From: Rhodoblastus sp. | GTDB lineage: Bacteria > Pseudomonadota > Alphaproteobacteria > Rhizobiales > Beijerinckiaceae | Reading direction: 5' to 3' | NCBI RefSeq assembly: GCF_019449565.1 | Contig: NZ_JAGRPM010000045.1 | Coordinates: forward strand, 1 to 64,000 | DNA length: 64,000 bases | Shown: piece by piece, positions 56,369 through 64,000 of the stretch | Layout: each line of letters begins with the position of its first letter | Position numbering within the stretch: the stretch's first letter is position 1 | The notes under the pieces: model-generated | What the model was told of the DNA's origin: nothing | Databases searched by the model: none | Seen by the model: only the letters and a program-made list of their open reading frames with translations | Position numbers and translations under genes: made by a program

Positions 56369-57415
56369 TCAGGCTCTTTTTTTGTTCGCATTCTGCATCG
56401 AGCGGGCCATGGCAAGCATAAGGCGCGAAAAGCGCTCATCGCCGAGAATATTATTCTGACGAAGGTCTTTGATCGCGGCGTAAATCGCATTGACGAAGTC
56501 GGCTGTTTTTGCCGATTGCGCTTGCCGGAGTTCAGCCGCCACCTCTGATTTCCTTTTGAAACCATTGATGAGACGGAGCAGAATCTGAAGAGCCTCGTCC
56601 GGCGAGGCGCCGCCATCGATCTCAGTTCGGGCGCGATGAACGGCGAGCGCATAGCGTAATGCCGCCGCGAAAAGCCTGTTTACGTCGATATCCGCGAGCG
56701 ACAATTTGCTCGACGCCTCGATAATCCGCTCGGGGCGGCCGGAAAAGGTTCCGGAGAGAAGCGTGTCGAGATTCACCGCGGTGGCGTCGAGGAGAATGTC
56801 ATGGACATGTTCGACGGTGACCGAGCTCTGATCCTTGGCGTAGAGCAGCAGCTTGTCGATCTCTGATCTGGTCGACAGCCGATCATCGCCCAGTATTTCG
56901 GACAGGATCTCCCGCGCCTCGGGCTCGATGGTGAGGTTCGTCCGCTTTAGCTCGGCATCCAGCAGGCGCTGGATATCCCGGGCGTCGTCGGGCGAACATT
57001 CGATCGAGGCCGCAAAAGGCTGCTTCTCAATCCATTTGCGTATCTGGGCGTCGCGCTTCAGTTCGCCAGCGATGAGTACGATGGTGCTTGACGCAGGCGG
57101 GGAGCGCTCGATCATTTCGAGCGCGGGCAAAATGGATTTGCTACCGAGCATAACCCGGATTTCGCGGGAAGGCCCGTCGAAAAGGCCAATCGAATGGGCT
57201 TCATCGACCAGGACAAGCGGGTCCTGCGCAATTGCGTCGCCCGAAAGGTCGATTATGCTCTGCGCCTGGGGGCTATTTGGGGCGACGGAGGCGAGCAATC
57301 GCCGCGAGCGTTCGGAAATCAGGCCCTGATCCGCGCCGAAAATGAGAAAGAGAAAATGCGCGCGGTCGGGCCGCTCGATATAGCGATCCGCTTCCCTATG
57401 CGCGATGGCGACCAT
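56369..57415 (-). CDS. holA: DNA polymerase III delta subunit HolA
   Basis: HolA is the clamp-loader wrench. The 348-residue protein has the family's N-terminal part (FLIFGADQGLISERSRRLL), the AAA core around 90-240 (DDRLSTRSEIDKLLLYA) and the helical C-terminal collar. Its start overlaps the lptE stop by one base (TGATG), so leuS-lptE-holA form one operon. It converges with parB. Confidence 0.95.
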   Translation of the reverse strand: MVAIAHREADRYIERPDRAHFLFLIFGADQGLISERSRRLLASVAPNSPQAQSIIDLSGDAIAQDPLVLVDEAHSIGLFDGPSREIRVMLGSKSILPALEMIERSPPASSTIVLIAGELKRDAQIRKWIEKQPFAASIECSPDDARDIQRLLDAELKRTNLTIEPEAREILSEILGDDRLSTRSEIDKLLLYAKDQSSVTVEHVHDILLDATAVNLDTLLSGTFSGRPERIIEASSKLSLADIDVNRLFAAALRYALAVHRARTEIDGGASPDEALQILLRLINGFKRKSEVAAELRQAQSAKTADFVNAIYAAIKDLRQNNILGDERFSRLMLAMARSMQNANKKRA

Positions 57416-57963
57416 CAGGAGCCGCGCGTCGCCAATGCAGCTGCGATGCGCGTACGGATTTGATCCGCAAGGACTTTGGCGTTGCGAATCTCGGCGTCGC
57501 GCGCGGCGCGGACATTCGATAGCCGCTGACTGGAGCGATCATAAACGACGAATTGGGTGACGTTGCCGCTCGCAATGGGTTCGCCGCCGCCGGCGATCGG
57601 AAGGAGACGATAATCGGCGTCAATATTGACCTCGCCGGCTTGCGCTTCGCCCGTGACGGTGTTGACAATCGGGGTGCTGAGCCGTTCTCGAACAGTCACG
57701 ACCAGCCGATATTTTGGCGTGGGGGAAGACCCTGTGCCGTTGAGCGCGAAGATCAACTCGTTTTCAAGATAGTGGCCGATGCGATCCGGAATTGGCTCGA
57801 CCTTGATCGCCTGCATATCAGGGACAATCGAGGCGCCGCCGATCTTGGGGCCATAAAGGGGTTCGACGCAGCCGGACAGGCCAAGTGAAAGAAGCACGGC
57901 GAAACTGCAAGCCACGACGGCTTTGCGGGCCTTGGTCGCAACAGGCTGATCAGACGACAACAT
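57415..57963 (-). CDS. lptE: LPS-assembly lipoprotein LptE
   Basis: LptE plugs the LptD outer-membrane pore that exports lipopolysaccharide. The 182-residue protein starts at the ATG at 57963, inside the end of leuS (14-base overlap). It has a lipoprotein signal ([18 protein letters not shown], lipobox LSGC) followed by VEPLYGP, the conserved start in Rhizobiales. The rest is a small alpha/beta domain ([17 protein letters not shown]). Confidence 0.92.
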   Translation of the reverse strand: MLSSDQPVATKARKAVVACSFAVLLSLGLSGCVEPLYGPKIGGASIVPDMQAIKVEPIPDRIGHYLENELIFALNGTGSSPTPKYRLVVTVRERLSTPIVNTVTGEAQAGEVNIDADYRLLPIAGGGEPIASGNVTQFVVYDRSSQRLSNVRAARDAEIRNAKVLADQIRTRIAAALATRGS

Positions 57964-60571
57964 TGACGATCCTTTGCGGCACGACGATGATCTTTTTCGG
58001 CGTCCGGCCTTCCAGAGCACGTTGGACAATATCCAGATTCAACACCGCCGCTTCGATCTCGCTCGAAGTCGCGTCACGGGCGATCGTCAGATCCGCGCGT
58101 TTTTTTCCGTTCACCTGCACCGGAAGCATTAGCACGTTATCCACGACAAGAGAATGATCGGCCTTGGGCCAAGGCGATTCGGCGATGGGCGTGGTCTCGT
58201 CCAGCTCCGCCCAGCATTCTTCGCCCAGGTGAGGCATCATCGGCGCGAAAAGGTGAACGAGAATCTTTCCCGATTCGTTAAACGCAGCGCGGATATCGTC
58301 GTCGATGGTGACTTTGTCGATTGAATTGAGCAGCGCTGTCAATTGGTTGGTCAGATCATAGACCTGGGCGACGCAACGGTTGAAGCGAAGGCGCTCGAGA
58401 TCCTCTTCGACCTTCGCCAGGCTGGCGTGGGCGGCGCGCCGAATGCTTTGCGCGAATTCGCCATAGCTCGTCACCTTCCCCGCGCCACGTCCGAAATCGG
58501 CGATGTCGCCGATCAATCGCCACAGGCGCTGGACGAATTTGGCGGCGCCCTGAACGCCTTCCTCGGTCCAGATGACGTCCCGATCGGGCGGCGAATCGGA
58601 CAGCATGAACCAGCGCGCGGTGTCGGCTCCATAGGTTCCAATGATGTCGTCGGGATCGATGGTGTTGCGCTTCGACTTAGACATCTTCTCGATCGCGCCG
58701 ATAGCGATCGGCTGGCCATCGCTCAGCGCAAAGGCGCGGCGCCCCGAGCCCTCGGCGTCGAAACGAATTTCAGTCGGCGAAAGCCATGAGCCATCGGCGG
58801 CGCGATAGGTTTCATGGACGACCATGCCCTGGGTGAACAGGCCGGCGAAGGGTTCCTTGACGCCGACATGGCCGGTCTCCTTCATCGCGCGGGTGAAGAA
58901 GCGCGAATAAAGCAGATGAAGAATCGCGTGTTCGATTCCGCCAATATATTGATCGACTGGAAGCCAGTGGTCGACAACGGCCGGCGTGGTCGGCGCGCCT
59001 TCGTTGTGCGGGTCCGTAAAGCGCGCGAAATACCAGGAAGAATCGACGAAAGTGTCCATCGTGTCGGTTTCGCGCCGCGCCGCGCGACCGCATTGCGGGC
59101 AATCGACATTCTTCCAGGAGGGGTGGCGATCGAGAGGATTGCCCGGAATATCGAAGGAGACGTCCGAGGGAAGCGTAATCGGCAGGCTGTCCTTCGGCGC
59201 GGGAACCACACCGCAGGTCTCGCAATGAATGATGGGAATCGGGCAGCCCCAATAGCGCTGGCGGGAAACGCCCCAGTCGCGCAATTTGAAATTGACCTTG
59301 CGCTGGGCGCGCGGGCGGCCATCGAGCATTTCGGATTCGAGGCGGCGAATGGCTTCGTCCTGAGCTTCCTTTGGCGTCATGCCATCGAGGAAGCGGGAAT
59401 TGATCATCCGGCCGTCGCCTTCATAGGCGGCGTCGGTCAGTCGATAGGTCGCCGGGTCGGCGCCTTCGGGGCAGACGACGAGGGTATGGCCGAGGCCATA
59501 GGACTGGGCGAAGTCGAAATCGCGCTGGTCATGCGCGGGACAGCCAAAGACGGCGCCGGTTCCATAGTCCATCAGCACGAAATTGGCGACATAAACCGGA
59601 ATCGACCATTGCGGATCGAAGGGATGGACGGCGCGCAATCCCGTGTCGAATCCCTTCTTTTCCGCCGTTTCGAGCGCCGCGACCGATGTTCCCATCCGGC
59701 GGCATTCCTCGATGAAGGCGCCAAGTCCCGGGTTGCCTTCGGCGAGCCGCAGGGCGAGGGGGTGATCCGGCGACAGGGCGATGAATTTCGCACCGAACAG
59801 AGTGTCGGGCCGCGTCGTATAGACCTCGATCTCGGACGCGGGAGCGGGCTGCGCGACGGCGAAACGGACCAGCGCCCCCTCCGACCGGCCGATCCAGTTC
59901 TTCTGCATCAGGCGCACTTTTTCCGGCCACCTGTTCAGGGTGTCCAGCGAGTCCAGCAGATCCTCGGAAAAGGCGGTGATGTTGAAAAACCACTGCGTCA
60001 GTTCGCGCTGCTCGACAAGGGCGTTCGAGCGCCAGCCGCGGCCGTCGATCACTTGTTCATTGGCGAGAACCGTCTGGTCAACCGGATCCCAGTTCACCTT
60101 GGCGTTCTTGCGATAGACCAGACCCTTGCCCAGCATATCCAGGAACATCGACTGCTGATGCTTGTAATAGGTGGGATCGCAGGTCGCGATTTCACGCTTC
60201 CAGTCAATTGAAAGCCCCATGCTCTGCAATTGCTTCCGCATGTTGGCGATATTGGCGTATGTCCAAGTCGCGGGGTGCGAGTGATTGAGCCGCGCGGCGT
60301 TCTCGGCGGGCATGCCGAACGCGTCCCAGCCCATGGGGTGTAGGACGCTGAAGCCCTTCGCCCTCATCACGCGCGCGACGACGTCGCCCATTGCGTAATT
60401 GCGAACATGGCCCATGTGAATGCGGCCCGAGGGGTAGGGAAACATCTCGAGGACGTAATATTTTGGTCGCGGATCGTCGTTCCGAGTCTCAAAAGTCTGA
60501 CGTTCCTGCCAGATATTCTGCCATTTCGACTCGACTTCACGAGCGTTGTAACGCTCAGACCGCATCGTCAT
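57950..60571 (-). CDS. leuS: Leucyl-tRNA synthetase
   Basis: LeuS charges tRNA-Leu and edits mistakes. I use the ATG at 60571 (873 residues); 60565 is equally possible. The HIGH-type motif [15 protein letters not shown], the editing domain in the middle, the zinc-like CETC...CPQC cysteines and [11 protein letters not shown] (ATP loop) are all present. It is the first gene of the operon with lptE and holA. Confidence 0.98.
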   Translation of the reverse strand: MTMRSERYNAREVESKWQNIWQERQTFETRNDDPRPKYYVLEMFPYPSGRIHMGHVRNYAMGDVVARVMRAKGFSVLHPMGWDAFGMPAENAARLNHSHPATWTYANIANMRKQLQSMGLSIDWKREIATCDPTYYKHQQSMFLDMLGKGLVYRKNAKVNWDPVDQTVLANEQVIDGRGWRSNALVEQRELTQWFFNITAFSEDLLDSLDTLNRWPEKVRLMQKNWIGRSEGALVRFAVAQPAPASEIEVYTTRPDTLFGAKFIALSPDHPLALRLAEGNPGLGAFIEECRRMGTSVAALETAEKKGFDTGLRAVHPFDPQWSIPVYVANFVLMDYGTGAVFGCPAHDQRDFDFAQSYGLGHTLVVCPEGADPATYRLTDAAYEGDGRMINSRFLDGMTPKEAQDEAIRRLESEMLDGRPRAQRKVNFKLRDWGVSRQRYWGCPIPIIHCETCGVVPAPKDSLPITLPSDVSFDIPGNPLDRHPSWKNVDCPQCGRAARRETDTMDTFVDSSWYFARFTDPHNEGAPTTPAVVDHWLPVDQYIGGIEHAILHLLYSRFFTRAMKETGHVGVKEPFAGLFTQGMVVHETYRAADGSWLSPTEIRFDAEGSGRRAFALSDGQPIAIGAIEKMSKSKRNTIDPDDIIGTYGADTARWFMLSDSPPDRDVIWTEEGVQGAAKFVQRLWRLIGDIADFGRGAGKVTSYGEFAQSIRRAAHASLAKVEEDLERLRFNRCVAQVYDLTNQLTALLNSIDKVTIDDDIRAAFNESGKILVHLFAPMMPHLGEECWAELDETTPIAESPWPKADHSLVVDNVLMLPVQVNGKKRADLTIARDATSSEIEAAVLNLDIVQRALEGRTPKKIIVVPQRIVNVVV

Positions 60572-60798
60572 TTCAATTCTCGCGCGATATCGGAAATTGC
60601 CTGCAATGAGCATGATTTCCGGGCGGTGGTCAATTTGTTTAGTAACGGAAGCGGACATGTGGCGCAGCCAGCTTGATTCTAACGGATTCCCTTTCTAGAC
60701 CTGATCGTTGTCAGCTCCAGATGAGCAGAAAAATTCGAAGGCTGGCGACGCGAGCGGCTCGAAATGGCCGTGTGTTTCATTCGATAGAGCGAGATCCC

Positions 60799-61506
60799 GT
60801 GGAAAGAGATTCCTTTGCGAGCCCAGCCAGCGCCGGCTTGCAAAACATTCGCGCGCGCATTCAGCGGATGTGCCGCGACGTTGGCCGTCCGGAAAAATCC
60901 GTCGAGCTGATTTGCGTTTCGAAGAATTTCGGAGCGGAGGAAATTGTTCCCCTCTTAGCCGCCGGCCAAACCATTTTCGGGGAAAACCGCGTTCAAGAGG
61001 CCAAGGAGAAATGGCCGCAGCTTCGCGCCCTCTACCCGGGGATATCGCTGCATCTCATCGGTCCGTTGCAGTCGAACAAGGCGGCTGAGGCCGTGACGCT
61101 GTTCGACGTCATCGAAACGATCGACCGGCCGAAAATTGCTGTCGCGGTCGATGCGGCGATGCAGGCGAGCGGCAAAAAGCCGCGTCTCTTCATTCAGGTC
61201 AATACCGGCGAGGAGCCTCAGAAGGCCGGCGTTCCGCCGCGCGAACTCGGCGCGCTGCTGTCATTCTGCCGCGAAGAGACCCGATTGGAGATCGAGGGCC
61301 TGCTGTGCATCCCGCCGGTCGATCAACTGGCGTCGCCTCATTTCGCGCTGCTCAATCAATTGGCAAGGGAGTTTGGGCTGAAAGAACTGTCGATGGGCAT
61401 GAGCGATGATTTCGAACTGGCGATTCAAATGGGCGCCACGAAAGTCCGGGTCGGTTCGGCGATTTTCGGAGAGCGCCGCGTGAAAATATCGCCGACGACG
61501 ATTTGA
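60799..61506 (+). CDS. YggS-family PLP-binding protein
   Basis: YggS/PROSC proteins keep vitamin B6 balanced. The 235-residue start at GTG 60799 matches the family length; ATG 60721 is the alternative. The PLP lysine is in LICVSKNF (residue about 40), followed by FGENRVQEAKEKW, HLIGPLQSNKA and the C-terminal MGMSDDFELAIQMGATKVRVGSAIFGER. The last 82 bases overlap the convergent L,D-transpeptidase gene. Confidence 0.93.
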   Translation: MERDSFASPASAGLQNIRARIQRMCRDVGRPEKSVELICVSKNFGAEEIVPLLAAGQTIFGENRVQEAKEKWPQLRALYPGISLHLIGPLQSNKAAEAVTLFDVIETIDRPKIAVAVDAAMQASGKKPRLFIQVNTGEEPQKAGVPPRELGALLSFCREETRLEIEGLLCIPPVDQLASPHFALLNQLAREFGLKELSMGMSDDFELAIQMGATKVRVGSAIFGERRVKISPTTI

Positions 61507-62081
61507 GGCGCCGCTCCCAGACGAAATTGTATTTTTCTGAAATCCTTGGCGGCAAGGGCGATGCAGCCTGCGGTGGGGTGATAGCCGTCCTGGGCGATAT
61601 GCATGAAAATGGCGCTGCCGCGTCCGATAACGCGAGGCCGCTGATTGAAATCGATCACACCGAGGATGTCGTATAGCGCATCGTTACGCCAGAGCGTCTC
61701 CGCGTTGAAGCGGGTCGGCAAGCGGATCGCGCGGTTATAGCTGAAGGAGCGCGGATCGTCGCACCAGCCATCAGCCTTTGAAATTGCGCGACAATCGGCG
61801 CGGAAGATTGTCCAGCGGTCGGGCCGTCGCATCCATCGGGTGATTCGAAAGCGGCCGATCGGCGTTATCGAATCGCCCTCGCGGTGTTTGACGCCGACGC
61901 CGTTTCGGCCGAGCGCGCAAAAAAGCGCCTGTGAGCCGATTCTGACGAGTCCCAACGGCGGCCGACCAGGCAGCCGAGGCAATTGGCGAAGGGTGGCGCG
62001 CGAAATTTGGGCCGTGCCGCGTGTGCAAAAGACGTCCTGCTTTTGACGAAGCTTAAGATACAGCGTAGATTCCTTCCGCAT
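61425..62081 (-). CDS. L,D-transpeptidase (YkuD) family protein
   Basis: L,D-transpeptidases link peptidoglycan peptides. The 218-residue start at 62081 is preferred because the longer 62153 start collides with the divergent regulator gene. The catalytic block is FMHIAQDGYHPTAGCIAL with His and Cys, near residue 185. There is no signal peptide, which is unusual for a periplasmic enzyme but common in this short family. Its 3' end overlaps the YggS gene. Confidence 0.85.
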   Translation of the reverse strand: MRKESTLYLKLRQKQDVFCTRGTAQISRATLRQLPRLPGRPPLGLVRIGSQALFCALGRNGVGVKHREGDSITPIGRFRITRWMRRPDRWTIFRADCRAISKADGWCDDPRSFSYNRAIRLPTRFNAETLWRNDALYDILGVIDFNQRPRVIGRGSAIFMHIAQDGYHPTAGCIALAAKDFRKIQFRLGAAPQIVVGDIFTRRSPKIAEPTRTFVAPI

Positions 62082-62151
62082 TGTCGGAGTTTCGCCCTTT
62101 TCAACCCGGCTGGCCTCCCAGCTAGCATGTGCGCGGGTAACAGGATCGTTC

Positions 62152-62838
62152 ATGTCGCAAGTCCGCCGGATTTTGATTGTCGACGACGATGCCCTTTTGC
62201 GCCTCTCTTTAGTCGAGCAACTGACCGTCCATCACGAATTTATCGCATCCGAAGCGGCGAACGTCGCTCAGGCGCTAGCTGTCGTTCGCAAAGAGCCCCT
62301 CGACTTGGTCATTATGGACGTTGGGCTGCCGGATGGCGATGGGCGCGACGCAGTGAAACGCCTGCGCGCCGAAGGGTTCCAGAAGCCGATCATCCTGCTG
62401 ACCGGTCATGATTCGGAAAATGATATCGTTTCCGGATTTGATTCGGGCGCAAATGATTATGTCAGCAAGCCGTTCCGCTTTGCGGTGCTGTTGGCGCGCA
62501 TCCGCGCCCATTTGCGTCAGCATGAATTCAGCGAAGACGCGACCTTTCAGATCGGTTCCTATCAATTCCAGCCGAGCGCAAAGCTGTTGATTGGCGGGAA
62601 TGGCGAAAAGCTGCGGCTGACCGAAAAGGAAACGGCGATCTTGCAATATTTGAACAGGGCGAAGGGGATCGTGGTTTCCCGCGAAGATCTCCTGCGTGAC
62701 GTGTGGGGTTACAATTCCAACGTCACGACACATACCTTGGAAACGCATATCTATCGTCTCAGGCAGAAGATCGAACCAGATCCCGCCAGCGCGCGGCTGC
62801 TGCTGACGGATGCTGGCGGTTATCGTCTCGCTGTCTGA
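62152..62838 (+). CDS. OmpR-family response regulator
   Basis: The 228-residue protein has a receiver domain (ILIVDDDALLRLSLVEQL; phospho-Asp in LVIMDVGLPDGDG; Lys in YVSKPFRF) and a C-terminal winged helix (LRLTEKETAILQYLNRAKGIVVSREDLLRDVWGYNSNVTTHTLETHIYRLRQKIE). It starts 71 bases from the L,D-transpeptidase gene on the other strand. No histidine kinase is adjacent, so the signal is unknown. A cNMP-binding gene follows. Confidence 0.93.
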   Translation: MSQVRRILIVDDDALLRLSLVEQLTVHHEFIASEAANVAQALAVVRKEPLDLVIMDVGLPDGDGRDAVKRLRAEGFQKPIILLTGHDSENDIVSGFDSGANDYVSKPFRFAVLLARIRAHLRQHEFSEDATFQIGSYQFQPSAKLLIGGNGEKLRLTEKETAILQYLNRAKGIVVSREDLLRDVWGYNSNVTTHTLETHIYRLRQKIEPDPASARLLLTDAGGYRLAV

Positions 62839-62923
62839 TGGTGCTCGCCAAAACGCGCCCGCTTGAGTGCGGCGCGCACTCATTTGAGCGGCGATCTTGG
62901 CGCTGCGACCCTGGGGAAACGTC

Positions 62924-63370
62924 ATGTCTTTGGAAAGCGATGTTAAAGCGCTCGCTCGCCTTCCGATCTTCTCAGCTTTCGAGCCGGAGGCGCTGAAACT
63001 CATCGCATTCGCGGCGGAGCCGGTGAAATTCGGCGCCGGCGACGTGCTTTTTCGCAATGGCGAAGTCTCGGACGCAGGCTTCCTTATCCTGTCCGGGTCG
63101 ATCATGCTCGATCTCGGACACGGCACCATGGACAATGGCAAAATCGTCGGTCCGGGCGCCTTGATTGGGGAACTGGCCTTGCTCGCGCCAACGGTTCACC
63201 CCTCGACCGCCATCGCCCGCGAAAACGCGACGACGCTCAAGCTTCCGCGCTCCCTGATTCGTCGCGTGCTGGAAGAGTTTCCCGAGAGCGCCAGGCGGGC
63301 GAGAGAAGCCCTCCGCCAGGAAATCGAGAAATTCGGAGACGAACTGGACAAGGCCCGGCGGGCATTGTGA
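62924..63370 (+). CDS. Cyclic nucleotide-binding-like domain protein without HTH
   Basis: The 148-residue protein (ATG 62924) has one Crp-type beta-barrel domain (LPIFSAFEPEALKLIAFAAEPVKFGAGDVLFRNGEVSDAGFLILSGSIML...ALIGELALL) but lacks a helix-turn-helix. The phosphate-binding cassette seems incomplete, so nucleotide binding is uncertain. It lies 85 bases after the regulator and may be cotranscribed. It ends in a charged helix (RREALRQEIEKFGDELDKARRAL). Confidence 0.85.
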   Translation: MSLESDVKALARLPIFSAFEPEALKLIAFAAEPVKFGAGDVLFRNGEVSDAGFLILSGSIMLDLGHGTMDNGKIVGPGALIGELALLAPTVHPSTAIARENATTLKLPRSLIRRVLEEFPESARRAREALRQEIEKFGDELDKARRAL

Positions 63371-63410
63371 TACGGCGGTAGCCATTAGCTGGGATTGATA
63401 GGGCCAGGCG

Positions 63411-64000
63411 TCAGAAACGCAAACGGAGACTCACCGGTACATGATCGGATGGGCGCTCCCAGCCGCGCGCTTCCCGGAGGATGTCGATTCCCTCCAGATG
63501 CGGCTCGAGCGCGGGCGACGCCCAGATATGGTCCAGACGGCGTCCTTTGTTCGCCTTGGACCAGTCCTGGGCGCGATAGCTCCACCAAGTGTAAAGCTTT
63601 TCCTCCATTGGAGTGAAGCGACGCAGGGTGTCGATCCAAGATCCTTGCGCAATAAGGGATTTCAACTTGTCGGTCTCGATCGGCGTGTGGCTGACCACCG
63701 GCAACAACGCCTTGTGACTCCAGACGTCATTCTCGTGCGGCGCGATGTTGAGATCGCCAACCAAAATCGACGATTCCTTCGTGAAGGACTCCTTGTCCAT
63801 CCAATGGGACATTTCGTCCAGAAACGAGAGTTTGTGCGCGAATTTAGGGTTTATGACCGGGTCCGGCTCGTCGCCACCAGCGGGAACATAGAGATTGTCG
63901 ATCCGGACAGAGCGGTTTGCGATCTCGATCGCGGCCGAGATGTGCCGCGCATCGCCCATCTCGCAAAAGGCCTTTCGATCAATATTGCTCAGGGGCAGGC
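63411..64000 (-). CDS. xthA: Exodeoxyribonuclease III, N-terminus beyond the window
   Basis: ExoIII repairs abasic sites. The frame is open to the window end, so the N-terminal part is missing; the visible part has 196 residues. Motifs are IDNLYVPAGGDEPDP, ILVGDLNIAPHENDVW with the catalytic Asp and Asn, GRRLDHIWASPAL and SDHVPV with the catalytic His. It converges with the cNMP-binding gene. Confidence 0.95.
   Translation of the reverse strand, partial: LPLSNIDRKAFCEMGDARHISAAIEIANRSVRIDNLYVPAGGDEPDPVINPKFAHKLSFLDEMSHWMDKESFTKESSILVGDLNIAPHENDVWSHKALLPVVSHTPIETDKLKSLIAQGSWIDTLRRFTPMEEKLYTWWSYRAQDWSKANKGRRLDHIWASPALEPHLEGIDILREARGWERPSDHVPVSLRLRF

Overview
This is a GC-rich alphaproteobacterial chromosome segment, most likely from the Hyphomicrobiales (Rhizobiales), and possibly a Beijerinckiaceae/Methylocystaceae-type bacterium. 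The order is inferred from the synteny of rho-mnmE-mnmG-rsmG-parA-parB with holA-lptE-leuS, from the hemE / PpsR-kinase / aroE / coaE / dnaQ / dnaA block, from RegB-RegA, HemJ and MucR-type proteins, and from a CtrA-type box. The family is a guess.

Region 1 (about 1-24,500) is an accessory, defence-type island. It opens with the end of an IS21-like element and small secreted or unknown proteins, followed by a MucR/Ros regulator and a fragment of a large serine recombinase. Then come an orphan AAA ATPase, a DUF3883 protein with a McrA-type N-terminus, and an HNH nuclease gene split by an IS481-family element. Next is a three-gene operon (sigma-like protein, unknown protein, ImmA/IrrE peptidase) that diverges from a short type II CBASS operon (CD-NTase, E2-like protein, patatin phospholipase) with a DUF2235 lipase behind it. 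The rest holds a DUF2384-like antitoxin with an internal duplication, a double AbrB/MraZ-like regulator, and two distantly related members of an apparently uncharacterised family. One of these two sits beside an ImmA-PIN pair, the other beside a DUF43/BpsA-like NPPW enzyme. A CoiA/DUF6035 protein, a HipBA pair and a DEDDh exonuclease follow. The island ends at a C-terminally truncated comM, which may be its insertion site.

Region 2 (about 24,500-41,750) is core genome: an ABC transporter with a fused double permease and its ATPase, mutS, malic enzyme, argG, a TAXI-type binding protein, typA, and the redox two-component pair regB-regA.

Region 3 (about 41,300-56,300) is the origin and segregation neighbourhood. 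It runs hemJ-hemE, an intergenic region with a CtrA box and DnaA-like boxes (oriC candidate), then PpsR kinase-aroE-coaE-dnaQ, dnaA, cobU, rho, mnmE-mnmG-rsmG and parA-parB. One perfect parS lies in the rho-mnmE gap and a second, near-perfect one inside rsmG. hemJ is strikingly AT-rich.

Region 4 (about 56,300-64,000) holds leuS-lptE-holA, a YggS-type PLP protein, an L,D-transpeptidase, an OmpR-type response regulator, a cNMP-binding protein and a partial exonuclease III. I saw no tRNA, rRNA or CRISPR array.
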